64,000 bases of DNA, taken from NCBI GenBank assembly GCA_028288595.1, contig JAQBNK010000038.1, positions 23,316-87,315 of the forward strand, given 5' to 3'. The translations under genes and the position numbers were made by a program. Source of the stretch: Chitinophagaceae bacterium (GTDB lineage: Bacteria; Bacteroidota; Bacteroidia; Chitinophagales; Chitinophagaceae). The stretch's first letter is position 1, and each line of letters opens with the position of its first letter. Shown here piece by piece: positions 45,778 through 53,056 of this stretch. A model generated the notes under the pieces. That model had not been told where the DNA came from. It saw only the letters and a program-made list of their open reading frames with translations, and made no database searches.

Positions 45778-45833
45778 AGTTTTCGGTATTCGGTTTTCAG
45801 TATTCGGCACTCACTGAAAACCGATTACCGAAC
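45778..45833 (+). terminator. Inverted repeat after eno
   Basis: CGGTTTTCAGT (45791-45801) and ACTGAAAACCG (45813-45823) are perfect 11-bp complements. Imperfect extension (CGGTATT / ATTACCG) gives about 20 paired positions. The sequence is of the TTCGGTTTTCAG repeat type. A T-tract is missing, so the terminator role is inferred from location. Confidence 0.5.
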
Positions 45834-45908
45834 TCCATCCACACCTGTTGAAATAATTCTCTTCATCTTATCGTTGCCTCATTTAACTTTGAGCCAACGA
45901 TTTTTATT

Positions 45909-46226
45909 ATGGTAAAGCCCGTCTTCCGTTTTGTTTCTAATAAATACTTCATTGCTCTCTGCGTTTTTTTGGTACTGATCTTTTTTTTCGACCGCAACGA
46001 TGTATTCGTTCAGATGGAAAGAAGAAAAGAATTGAGATCGCTGGAGACACAGAAAAAGTACTACCAGGCCGAAATTGATAAGACGCAGAAAGACCTGAAC
46101 GACCTGCAGCACAACACAGCCGCCCTGGAAAAATTAGCCAGGGAAAAGTACTTCATGAAAAAAGATAATGAAGACGTTTTTATTGTTGAACCCGATAGTT
46201 CAAAAAAGGCTGATCCAGGGCAATAA
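45909..46226 (+). CDS. DivIC/FtsB-like septum formation protein
   Basis: The 105-residue protein has a short cytosolic start, one membrane helix (YFIALCVFLVLIFFF, about 17-32), then a coiled coil (MERRKELRSLETQKKYYQAE to LNDLQHNTAALEKLAREKYF) and a C-terminal F-x-x-K-x-D-N-E-D-V-F motif typical of the family. FtsB/DivIC joins FtsL and FtsQ in the divisome. Its length fits. The next gene, of unknown function, begins 46 bp downstream. Confidence 0.9.
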   Translation: MVKPVFRFVSNKYFIALCVFLVLIFFFDRNDVFVQMERRKELRSLETQKKYYQAEIDKTQKDLNDLQHNTAALEKLAREKYFMKKDNEDVFIVEPDSSKKADPGQ

Positions 46227-46272
46227 TCACAAAAGATTAGCGTTTAAAGGGAAACCTTATAAAACTGGCTGC

Positions 46273-46509
46273 ATGAATAATTTTACCCCTGAAAACTTAC
46301 TGCAATTCTTATACGATGAAACTGAAGATGTTATGCGGACAGGTATTGAAAATGAATTAAGTGCAAGCTGGACTTTAAACGAAAAACTGAAAGTATTGCA
46401 GGAGGCTCAGCAAAGGTTAAATAAGATTTCTCTTCTTGCCCCCCGTCAGCAAACGATCAACAGCATTTTAGCATATGCCGATCAGGCAGAAAGGACCCCT
46501 CACAAATAA
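46273..46509 (+). CDS. Small conserved hypothetical (78 residues)
   Basis: The ATG at 46273 (MNNFTPENLLQFLYDETEDV) is preferred over one 105 bp upstream that overlaps the divIC-like gene out of frame. The product is helical, acidic at the start (DETEDV) and has a repeated helix pattern (ASWTLNEKLKVLQEAQQRLN). No membrane segment or motif is visible. Similar short proteins sit beside nth or divIC genes in related bacteria, as I recall. Function unknown. It ends 16 bp before nth and probably shares its transcript. Confidence 0.75.
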   Translation: MNNFTPENLLQFLYDETEDVMRTGIENELSASWTLNEKLKVLQEAQQRLNKISLLAPRQQTINSILAYADQAERTPHK

Positions 46510-46525
46510 GGCACTGGTAAATAAA

Positions 46526-47179
46526 ATGACAAAGCAGGAACGCTTAGCTTTTGTTATTGACTATTTCTCTCAAAAATATCCCGACGCACAAACCGAACTC
46601 GTTTACGATAACGCCTACGAGTTATTGGTAGCCGTTATTTTATCTGCCCAGTGCACTGATAAAAGGGTTAATCTCACCACTCCTTATCTTTTTCGCAGGT
46701 ATCCTGATGTTCCAGCTTTGGCAAAAGCAGCATATGATGATCTCTTCGAAATAATCAAAAGCATTTCCTTTCCTGGTAATAAAACCCGCCACCTGATGGG
46801 TATGGCGAATATGCTGATCAACGATTTTGACGGCGAAATACCGATGGATGTGGATCAGCTTATTAAACTTCCCGGTGTTGGTCGTAAAACAGCGAATGTT
46901 ATTACAAGCGTTATAGACCAGCAGCCGCGAATGGCTGTAGATACGCATGTCTTCCGTGTATCCGCACGGATAGGCTTAACGCACAATGCGAAAAATCCAC
47001 TGCAGACCGAACTGCAGCTAACGAAACAGATACCGGAAAAACTTATTTACATTTTTCATCACTGGCTCATTCTTCACGGACGCTATATCTGCGTGGCACG
47101 TAAACCAAAATGTGAAGAATGCGGGCTGAAACCTGTTTGTAAATACTACCAGAAAATGGTAAAGACACAGCAAGTATAA
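46526..47179 (+). CDS. nth: Endonuclease III
   Basis: From the ATG at 46526 (MTKQERLAFVIDYF) the product has 217 residues. The helix-hairpin-helix LPGVGRKTANVI contains catalytic K121, and D139 lies in AVDTHVFR. The iron-sulfur loop is C-x6-C-x2-C-x5-C (CVARKPKCEECGLKPVC). It removes oxidised pyrimidines from DNA and cuts the abasic site. A frame starting 51 bp upstream overlaps the previous gene and lacks conservation. Confidence 0.96.
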   Translation: MTKQERLAFVIDYFSQKYPDAQTELVYDNAYELLVAVILSAQCTDKRVNLTTPYLFRRYPDVPALAKAAYDDLFEIIKSISFPGNKTRHLMGMANMLINDFDGEIPMDVDQLIKLPGVGRKTANVITSVIDQQPRMAVDTHVFRVSARIGLTHNAKNPLQTELQLTKQIPEKLIYIFHHWLILHGRYICVARKPKCEECGLKPVCKYYQKMVKTQQV

Positions 47180-47304
47180 TAGCTTTTTTTTGCATTAGAT
47201 TTTTCCCCCTCCACTAAAGATTTTTTTTAGCACACACTCCCCTGGTGAAAAGCAAACTGAATCGCTGGTATAACCGGCTCATTATTGTTTTTCAAATCTG
47301 GTAT

Positions 47305-48192
47305 ATGAATAAAATATTAAGAATTATCGTGTCTTTTTTACTGGTTTTTATGGCTGCCTCAGCTTTCAGTCAATCGAGGTTTTTTTTGTATGGTGATTGG
47401 TACAAAAAAAGAGATTACTTCGAGGCAGGTGTTTCTACAGGCATGATGAATTGTAAAACAGACATCGGCAAACATGGCCTCTGGCTAAATGCCCCGGGCT
47501 TTACATTCAACACCTTTGCTTATGTAGGATACAATAGTTTAGACAGGTGGGGTGTTCGTCTCGAGTATACACAAGGTTCGCTTGAATCTGCAGATGCCTA
47601 CATCAAAAATGTAAATGCAGACAGCACTAAACTGCGCAACCTTAGTTTTAAAAGCACCCTCAGTGAAATAACTTTAATAGGTGAGATATTCCCATGGAAC
47701 TGGGCCTTTGAAAAAGTACATGACAATTTTATCAACCCGTATGTACTGGCAGGCGTTGGATGGTTTCATTTTAATCCCACAACTGAATTCCAGGGCAGCG
47801 TGATCGAATTAAGACCACTGCATTTAGACGGGCAGGGCTTTCCTGAATAGCCCTATAAATTAAATGCCTTGTGCATTCCTTTTGGTGGCGGCATCCTCAT
47901 CAACCTGGATAACATAGTGAATGTAAGAGCAGAATTTATCTATCGTGAAACCACTACAGATTACCTGGATGATGTGCATGAAGCCAGGACCAACACCGCT
48001 CTTTTTGATAAAAATTTACCGCAGGACCAGGCTGAACTCGCACACCAGTTATACATCCGCAGGGGTGAGATCGATCCTAAATCAAATAAGCAGACAGGCC
48101 CTAGAGGAAATCCTTCGAACGATGGTTATTACACGTTTAACGTAAAACTCGGCATCAGGCTAATGGGCCAGAGAAAAAAGAGGGTATCATAA
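47305..48192 (+). pseudogene. Outer-membrane beta-barrel gene interrupted by one in-frame amber codon
   Basis: From the ATG at 47305 a signal peptide (MNKILRIIVSFLLVFMAASA, cleaved after FSQ) leads into a barrel-like protein: GDWYKKRDYFEAGVSTGMM, YVGYNSLDRWGVRLEYTQG, NPYVLAGVGWFHFNP. At 47848-47850 the codon after GQGFPE is TAG. The same frame continues with PYKLNALCIPFGGGILINLD to a natural end GIRLMGQRKKRVS at 48192. This resembles DUF6089-type outer-membrane proteins, in which a tyrosine often follows PE. It is either a nonsense mutant, a small deletion creating TAG, or a sequencing error. The end overlaps korA (convergent) by 6 bp. Confidence 0.8.
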
Positions 48193-50061
48193 AAGTTTCC
48201 TGATCGCTTCTATCAGCTCTGTCCTGGTAATAGGTATACCCATTATTTTATTATAAGGCTTGGCATCAACCAAATATTGATCACGTATGATTTTTACGAG
48301 CTGACCATTATTAATTTCAGGCACCAGCACCGTTTCAAAATTGCGAAGAATAGTTCCGAGGTTTTTTGGAAAAGGCCGCTGGTAACGCAAATGGGCATGA
48401 CTCACTTCATATCCCTCACTCAATAAATGTAATACCGCACTCCTGATCGCACCATAGGTACTGCCCCAGCCGAGTACAAGTACTTTGCCTTTTTCTGCAC
48501 CGCAATCTATTTGCTGCTCCGGGATATAATTAGCGATCATATCCACTTTTTCCTGCCTGATCTTCACCATTGTCTGGTGATTCTCCGGCTCATAATTTAC
48601 ATTACCGGTAATGTTTTGTTTTTCCAGTCCGCCTATCCGGTGCTCCAGCCCTTTTGTTCCCGGAACGGCCCAGGGACGCACTAATTTTTCATCACGTATA
48701 TAAGGCTGGTATTTTAATTCTCCGTCGCCCAGTTCTGTTTTAAACTTCGCATTGATCGGCGGAAGATCGGCAGACTGCGGGTATTTCCAGGGCTCAGCAC
48801 CATTAGCGATATAACCATCACTCAAAAAAATAACCGGTGTCATATGCTCGATAGAAATGCGCACCGCTTCATAGATCGCCGAAAAACAATCACTCGGTGT
48901 ACTTGCGGAAATCACCGGCATCGGGCACTCGCCGTTACGGCCGTAATAAGCCTGCATCAGGTCACTCTGTTCCGTTTTTGTTGGTAAACCGGTTGATGGC
49001 CCTCCACGCTGCACATTAATAATGATCAGCGGAATTTCCAGCATCACCGCTAAACCCATCGCTTCAGTCTTCAATGCCATACCCGGCCCTGAAGTGGTGG
49101 TTACACCAATACTTCCACCATAAGCCGCGCCGATAGAAGCAGTGATACCTGCGATCTCATCTTCAGCCTGGAATGTTCTGATACCAAAATTTTTATACTT
49201 GCTCAGGTCATGTAAAATATCGGAAGCCGGCGTAATAGGATATGTTCCTAAAAACATTGGAAGGCCGCTTTTTTGCGCTGCCGCGATCAGTCCGAAAGAA
49301 AGCGCCTGGTTACCCATGATACTGCGATAATTACCCGGCGACATTTTTGCTTTTTCAACACGGTAGCGGGAAGTAAAAGTTTCAGTCGTATCACCATAAT
49401 TATAGCCCGCCTGCAGCACTTTAATATTACTATCCAGGATATTGGCTTTTTTACCAAACTTCTCTTTTAAAAATGTGATGGTATTATCCAGGCTGCGGCT
49501 GTACATCCAGTAAATAAATCCCAGCACGAACATATTCTTCGCACGGTCTTTTTCTTTAATACCCAGATCAGGAAAATCTTTCAGCGATTCGCGGGTTAGT
49601 TTAGTAACATCTATGCGCATTACTTCATATGCATCGAGGCTGCCATCTTCCAGGGGATTTACACCTTCAGGAAAATTCGCCAGCCGCAGGTTTTTCGCGT
49701 CGAAACCATCTGTATTCACAATGATCTTTCCGCCGGGCTTCAGTGTTTTTACATTCACTTTCAGTGCCGCCGCATTCATTGCTACCAGCACATCGCACAG
49801 ATCACCGGGCGTATATACTTTATCAGACGAAAAATGGAGCTGGAAACCACTCACACCCGGAAGCGTTCCCTGTGGCGCCCTGATCTCCGCAGGGAAATCC
49901 GGGAAAGTAGCCAGGTCGATCCCAAGCATAGCCGTATTATTAGTAAACTGCTGACCAGTAAGCTGCATTCCATCACCACTATCACCCGCAAATTTGATGA
50001 CCACATCCTGTAAGGTTTCTTCCCGTCTGTTCATGGGTAAATTTTTTTTGACCGCTGCCAA
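48187..50061 (-). CDS. korA: 2-oxoacid:acceptor oxidoreductase, fused gamma/alpha subunit (KorA)
   Basis: The 624-residue protein begins with the gamma domain (about 18-200; VVIKFAGDSGDGMQLTGQQF, PAEIRAPQGTLPGVSGFQLH). The alpha domain (about 235-624) follows, with GTYPITPASDILHDLSKY, TTSGPGMALKTEAMGLAVML and QRGGPSTGLPTKTEQSDL. It makes or uses acyl-CoA with ferredoxin, probably 2-oxoglutarate. The catalytic beta subunit (KorB, which binds thiamine diphosphate) normally follows directly, but a convergent gene lies there instead. A start at the second Met (50034) is possible. Confidence 0.94.
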   Translation of the reverse strand: MAAVKKNLPMNRREETLQDVVIKFAGDSGDGMQLTGQQFTNNTAMLGIDLATFPDFPAEIRAPQGTLPGVSGFQLHFSSDKVYTPGDLCDVLVAMNAAALKVNVKTLKPGGKIIVNTDGFDAKNLRLANFPEGVNPLEDGSLDAYEVMRIDVTKLTRESLKDFPDLGIKEKDRAKNMFVLGFIYWMYSRSLDNTITFLKEKFGKKANILDSNIKVLQAGYNYGDTTETFTSRYRVEKAKMSPGNYRSIMGNQALSFGLIAAAQKSGLPMFLGTYPITPASDILHDLSKYKNFGIRTFQAEDEIAGITASIGAAYGGSIGVTTTSGPGMALKTEAMGLAVMLEIPLIIINVQRGGPSTGLPTKTEQSDLMQAYYGRNGECPMPVISASTPSDCFSAIYEAVRISIEHMTPVIFLSDGYIANGAEPWKYPQSADLPPINAKFKTELGDGELKYQPYIRDEKLVRPWAVPGTKGLEHRIGGLEKQNITGNVNYEPENHQTMVKIRQEKVDMIANYIPEQQIDCGAEKGKVLVLGWGSTYGAIRSAVLHLLSEGYEVSHAHLRYQRPFPKNLGTILRNFETVLVPEINNGQLVKIIRDQYLVDAKPYNKIMGIPITRTELIEAIRKLL

Positions 50062-50403
50062 AGGTAGTTTTAATTAGCAAATCCGGTAATTAGCAAATTA
50101 GCAAATGGGAAGCAGATTTAACAAATTATAGCAGCCCCCCTTCGGGAGTTTTTTTAACCACAGAGGAATACAAGAGGACCGCAGAGAGCCGCAGAGGTTT
50201 CCTATTTGCTAATTTGTATTTGTACTCCTCTGCGCTTTCTCTGTGGGCCCCCGTGTCCTCTGCGGTTAAATGTATTTTTTTTCCCGCCGAAGGCGGGACT
50301 AATTTGCTAATTACCGAATCTGCTAATTTGTATTTTCCTAATTTCTTAACTAATTCCCTTCTCCTTCTTTTTCCATAATTCCTATCTTTATCAAAACATT
50401 CTT
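50062..50403. repeat. Composite intergenic repeat element, copy 1
   Basis: The 342-bp gap has no gene. It holds TTAGCAAAT-type repeats (50083-50106), a CCC-TTC-GGG hairpin with T-tract (50135-50155), and TTAACCACAGAGGAATACAA with GAGGACCGCAGAG repeats (50154-50197). Their complement appears at 50226-50269 (CCTCTGCGCTTTCTCTG to CCTCTGCGGTTAA), so a long imperfect hairpin is possible. Then follow a CCCGCC-GAA-GGCGGG stem (50283-50297) and GCTAATTTGTATT repeats to 50340. Confidence 0.8.
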
Positions 50404-51168
50404 ATGGCATTATTTCAATCCGGTAATCCTACTTTATCAGAAAAAATTTTCCAGAAAAGCTTAGACACTACTTCAGACGGTGCAATGACCGTTAGGGGGT
50501 CCATTACCAAATTTGGATTTTTGTTATTCATGGTTCTTGCCGGTGCATCTTATAGCTGGCACGCCTACATGCAGCAGCAAACATCGCTGGTAAAGACGGT
50601 GATGCTGGTGGGTTTATTCGGCGGACTTGTAATGGCCATCATTATGATCTTCAAAATGAGCTGGGCCCGTTTTCTCGCACCGCTTTATGCTGTGCTTGAA
50701 GGATTATTCCTCGGCGGTTTATCAGCCATCGTTAATGATATGCTGGCGGTAAAATATCCAAATATTATTATGCAAGCAGTAGGGCTCACATTTGGTGTGG
50801 CTATCGCGATGTTCCTGTTATATAATTTCCGCATCATCAAACCGACACAGAAATTTAAATCGATCGTTATCGGCGCCACTGCAGGTATCGCATTCTTTTA
50901 CCTCATCACGATGGTGTTAAGAATGTTTAATGTTGATATGCCGTTTACTTATAACAGTAGCCCTTTGGGAATTGGCATTTCTCTTTTCATCGTGGCTATC
51001 GCTGCGCTTAACCTGATCATGGATTTCGATATGCTGGAACAGGGCGAAGCAATGGGCGCACCTAAACACATGGAATGGTATGGCGCATTTACATTGCTTG
51101 TTACATTAGTATGGTTATACCTCGAGATGCTGAAACTCTTAATGAGAATTGGTAACAGCAGAAACTAA
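50404..51168 (+). CDS. Bax inhibitor-1/YccA family membrane protein
   Basis: The 254-residue protein has seven hydrophobic segments and BI-1 features: TVRGSITKFGFLLFMVLAGA, LYAVLEGLFLGGLSAIVND, MVLRMFNVDMPF, and a C-terminal region with NLIMDFDMLEQGEAMGAPKH, then MEWYGAFTLLVTLVWLYLEM and LKLLMRIGNSRN. The Bacteroidota subgroup has a long cytosolic N-terminus, as here. The family is linked to calcium leak and stress tolerance; the exact role in bacteria is unknown. Monocistronic, convergent with arsC. Confidence 0.93.
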   Translation: MALFQSGNPTLSEKIFQKSLDTTSDGAMTVRGSITKFGFLLFMVLAGASYSWHAYMQQQTSLVKTVMLVGLFGGLVMAIIMIFKMSWARFLAPLYAVLEGLFLGGLSAIVNDMLAVKYPNIIMQAVGLTFGVAIAMFLLYNFRIIKPTQKFKSIVIGATAGIAFFYLITMVLRMFNVDMPFTYNSSPLGIGISLFIVAIAALNLIMDFDMLEQGEAMGAPKHMEWYGAFTLLVTLVWLYLEMLKLLMRIGNSRN

Positions 51169-51207
51169 TCAAATCGAAAATCGGAAGTGGAAGATCGAAA
51201 ATGAAAA

Positions 51208-51234
51208 AACCGCAGGGATTGGAAGTCTGCGGTT
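51208..51234. terminator. Bidirectional terminator between the BI-1 gene and arsC
   Basis: AACCGCAG (51208-51215) and CTGCGGTT (51227-51234) form a perfect 8-bp stem with an 11-bp loop. An A-run precedes it (51204-51209). Outer complementary repeats (GAAAATCGGAAGTGGAAG left, CTTTCGATTTTCAATTT right) extend the hairpin, the right arm reaching into the arsC coding end. Confidence 0.75.
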
Positions 51235-51244
51235 AAAATGTATT

Positions 51245-51646
51245 TCAACTTTCGATTTTCAATTTCTCTACTAGCTCCTTCACCTTCTCTCCAATCATAT
51301 CCCTCACCTTATTAAATTCTTCTTTCTCCATTTCCTTAGGATCAGGAATTTCCCAGTCTATAAATTTCTTCGCCGGCATCCACGGGCATGCATCGCCGCA
51401 GCCCATTGTAACAACCACATCTAAAGGAGCAAAAGCTTTTACTTCATCCAAAGATTTCGATTCATGTTTACCGAGGTCATATCCCAGCTCCTTCATCGCT
51501 TCAATTGCTTTCGGATTGACCTTCCCCGAGGGTTTCGAACCCGCACTATATGCTTCCACATCTTCTTCTCCATACATCTTAGCAAATGCCTCGCTCATCT
51601 GGCTCCGGTTACTATTCTCTATGCAGACGAATAAAATTTTTTTCAT
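51245..51646 (-). CDS. arsC: Arsenate reductase, thioredoxin-coupled (LMW-PTP type)
   Basis: The 133-residue protein has the phosphatase-like loop C8-I-E-N-S-N-R14 and a second redox pair C83-GDA-C87 (MGCGDACPWMP), with the D-P motif in WEIPDPKEME. This is the Bacillus-type ArsC, which reduces arsenate to arsenite through an intramolecular disulfide cascade ending with thioredoxin. The last codons (LKIES) are written in an ATCGAAAGTTGA-type repeat identical in style to intergenic DNA. It lies downstream of the arsR, peptide and arsN1 genes on the same strand. Confidence 0.93.
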   Translation of the reverse strand: MKKILFVCIENSNRSQMSEAFAKMYGEEDVEAYSAGSKPSGKVNPKAIEAMKELGYDLGKHESKSLDEVKAFAPLDVVVTMGCGDACPWMPAKKFIDWEIPDPKEMEKEEFNKVRDMIGEKVKELVEKLKIES

Positions 51647-51760
51647 TGAAGGGGGGTTGGTGGATTAGTGGATTAGAGGATTAGCGAATTGTTGAATTGT
51701 TGAATTCCTTCTTTGCGTTTACTGTATTCCATTTTCGATTTTCCACTTCCGATTTTCGAT
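51647..51760. repeat. Intergenic repeats GGATTAGT and ATTTTCGATTTTCC
   Basis: Between arsC and the acetyltransferase are a run of GGATTAGTGGATTAGAGGATTAG units (51662-51684), GAATTGTTGAATTGTTGAATT (51687-51707), and CCATTTTCGATTTTCCACTT repeats (51728-51762). These are short degenerate tandem repeats with no gene. Confidence 0.7.
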
Positions 51761-52252
51761 TTACACACCGACGCTCTCACTCCTTCTCTCCATCATCACT
51801 GTATCCCTCCACACTCCATTCATTTTACCAATGCGTTCCCGCTTTCCTATTGTTCTGAATCCGACGCTCTCATGCAATTTTATACTCACTGTATTCTCCG
51901 GGAAGATGCCCGCCAGCAGTGTCCATATACCATTGCGTTCGCTTTCTGTAATCAGTTCTTCCAGTAATAATTTACCAACTCCTTTTCCTCTTGCCGCTTC
52001 AGCTACATATACACTCACTTCTGCTACACCCGCATATACGCAACGTCCCGATACACCCGTAAGCGCAGCCCATCCGACCACACCAAAATTTTCAGCAACC
52101 ACTTTTCCAAAAGCAAGATGCGCTTTATCAAAATCATCCTTCGAGGGAACATCGCTTTCAAATGTCGCGTCACCGGTTTGTATTCCTTCGGCATAAATAT
52201 TTTTTACCTGCTCCCAGTCTTCGTCTTTCATGGGGCGTATGGTGACGTACAT
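51761..52252 (-). CDS. arsN1: GNAT acetyltransferase, ArsN1/PAT-like
   Basis: The 163-residue protein is a GNAT fold with the acetyl-CoA loop ARGKGVGKLLLEEL (Rxx-G-x-G) and the PAT-family signature YAEGIQTGDATFESDVP. Such enzymes acetylate phosphinothricin-like amino groups; ArsN1 acetylates the arsenic antibiotic arsinothricin. Position between arsR and arsC favours ArsN1, but a general phosphinothricin-type acetyltransferase cannot be excluded. It ends in a short tail SESVGV. Confidence 0.82.
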   Translation of the reverse strand: MYVTIRPMKDEDWEQVKNIYAEGIQTGDATFESDVPSKDDFDKAHLAFGKVVAENFGVVGWAALTGVSGRCVYAGVAEVSVYVAEAARGKGVGKLLLEELITESERNGIWTLLAGIFPENTVSIKLHESVGFRTIGKRERIGKMNGVWRDTVMMERRSESVGV

Positions 52253-52348
52253 AACAAGAATATTTTTTCTAAAGTTACGGGGAGAAGAATTTGAAAATTT
52301 GAAAATGCTTTAAATTACCAAGGCCTTTCATTATCAAATTCTCAAATT

Positions 52349-52374
52349 AAAAAAAGCCACGATCTCTCGTGGCT
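52349..52374 (-). terminator. Terminator directly after the cysteine-rich peptide gene
   Basis: AGCCACGA (52355-52362), loop TCTC, TCGTGGCT (52367-52374) form a perfect stem. On the minus strand a run of seven T follows (complement of 52349-52355). It begins 6 bp after the stop of the peptide gene at 52381, which supports that gene as the end of a transcript. Confidence 0.9.
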
Positions 52375-52380
52375 CTCTCT

Positions 52381-52470
52381 TTAACAGCATCCGCAGCAAG
52401 GCACTGGTAGTCCTTCTGTTTCAGCGCAACAACCCGGGTCGCAACCACAGGCATCAAATTGTGTGTTCAT
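52381..52470 (-). CDS. 29-residue cysteine-rich peptide in the arsenic cluster
   Basis: From ATG at 52470 to TAA at 52381 the frame encodes 29 residues starting MNTQFDACGCDPGCC and ending in PCCGCC. Eight are cysteines (positions 8, 10, 14, 15, 25, 26, 28, 29), including three vicinal CC pairs and two C-x-C motifs. There is no signal peptide. It lies between arsR and arsN1 on their strand and has its own terminator 6 bp downstream. Vicinal thiols are classic As(III) ligands, so an arsenite or metal-binding role is inferred. I do not recognise a named family; a chance frame is possible but unlikely given composition and context. Confidence 0.72.
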   Translation of the reverse strand: MNTQFDACGCDPGCCAETEGLPVPCCGCC

Positions 52471-52524
52471 CGCTTGAATTTTTTGGTTAACAAATTTGGT
52501 TTCTTGTCTGTCCGGACTATTTTA

Positions 52525-52605
52525 GACGTGAATCGGCAATCGTGAAACGTCAATGCATCCACGATTCAACATGCAGGATGCACGATTGACAATTCACGTT
52601 TCACG
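52525..52605. repeat. Nested inverted repeat between arsR and the peptide gene
   Basis: CGTGAAACGT (52541-52550) pairs with ACGTTTCACG (52596-52605), CAATCGTG (52537-52544) with CACGATTG (52581-52588), and GCATCC (52555-52560) with GGATGC (52576-52581). A strong hairpin would form in an arsR-peptide transcript and may set the relative expression of the two. Confidence 0.75.
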
Positions 52606-52608
52606 TTC

Positions 52609-52944
52609 TCAACAACACGCTTTCTCATTCTTCGCTTTCAGCTGCGTGAACAAGCTGTTGAAATCATTCATGAATTTTTCAAACTCTTTCCAGTTGATGC
52701 AATAACAACTGCGTGCACCATCCACTTCCCCTTTGATCAATCCTGCTTTCTGCAATTCTTTTAAATGCTGCGATACAGTCGACTGTGCCAGCGGCAATAT
52801 TTCCACGATCTCCCCGCATACGCATTCATTACGCCGCGCCAGTACTTTAAGTATCGCCAGCCTCGCCGGGTGAGCGATCGCCTTGGCAAATGCCGACAAG
52901 TCCTGCTCTTTCTTACTAAACTCTTCTTTCTTATTAACTGCCAT
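52609..52944 (-). CDS. arsR: ArsR-family arsenite-responsive repressor
   Basis: The 111-residue winged-helix protein has [18 protein letters not shown] (helices 1-2), the metal-binding segment [10 protein letters not shown] (C41, C43) and the recognition helix [16 protein letters not shown]. More cysteines lie at C80, C82 and a terminal C110-C111 pair. The E-C-V-C motif at the start of the DNA-binding helix is the classical As(III) site. Its promoter carries two ATCGTA-N4-TACGAT palindromes, which it probably binds. It heads the minus-strand arsenic cluster. Confidence 0.94.
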   Translation of the reverse strand: MAVNKKEEFSKKEQDLSAFAKAIAHPARLAILKVLARRNECVCGEIVEILPLAQSTVSQHLKELQKAGLIKGEVDGARSCYCINWKEFEKFMNDFNSLFTQLKAKNEKACC

Positions 52945-52950
52945 AATCTC

Positions 52951-52966
52951 ATCGTATTTATACGAT
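52951..52966. promoter_or_regulatory. ArsR operator-like palindrome, proximal copy
   Basis: ATCGTA-TTTA-TACGAT is a perfect 6-4-6 inverted repeat, 6 bp upstream of the arsR ATG. It has the same half-sites and spacing as the copy at 53016-53031. Confidence 0.75.
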
Positions 52967-52980
52967 CAATATTGATAAAG

Positions 52981-53011
52981 ATAAAGGCGACTAAAAATCA
53001 TCCGCCTTTAT
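52981..53011 (-). promoter_or_regulatory. Leader hairpin between the two arsR operators
   Basis: ATAAAGGCG (52981-52989) and CGCCTTTAT (53003-53011) are perfect 9-bp complements with a 13-bp loop. It lies within the predicted arsR 5' leader. No U-tract follows, so it is more likely an RNA-stability or translation element, or another protein-binding site, than a terminator. Confidence 0.55.
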
Positions 53012-53015
53012 ATTA

Positions 53016-53050
53016 ATCGTAAAATTACGATAATGTAATTAATCATCAAA
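53016..53050 (-). promoter_or_regulatory. arsR promoter with operator over the -7 element
   Basis: On the minus strand TTTG (53047-53050) is followed after exactly 19 bp by TAATTTTA (53020-53027), close to the Bacteroidota consensus TTTG-N19-TAnnTTTG. The -7 octamer lies wholly inside the palindrome ATCGTA-AAAT-TACGAT (53016-53031). A bound repressor would cover the core promoter. Upstream (53051-53258) lies repeat DNA without a gene. Confidence 0.7.
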
Positions 53051-53056
53051 TTTTTT

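Noticed and set aside
50062..50403. Repeat-rich gaps as CRISPR arrays
   Set aside because: Units are 7-20 bp, degenerate, in both orientations and without uniform spacers; no cas gene is present.
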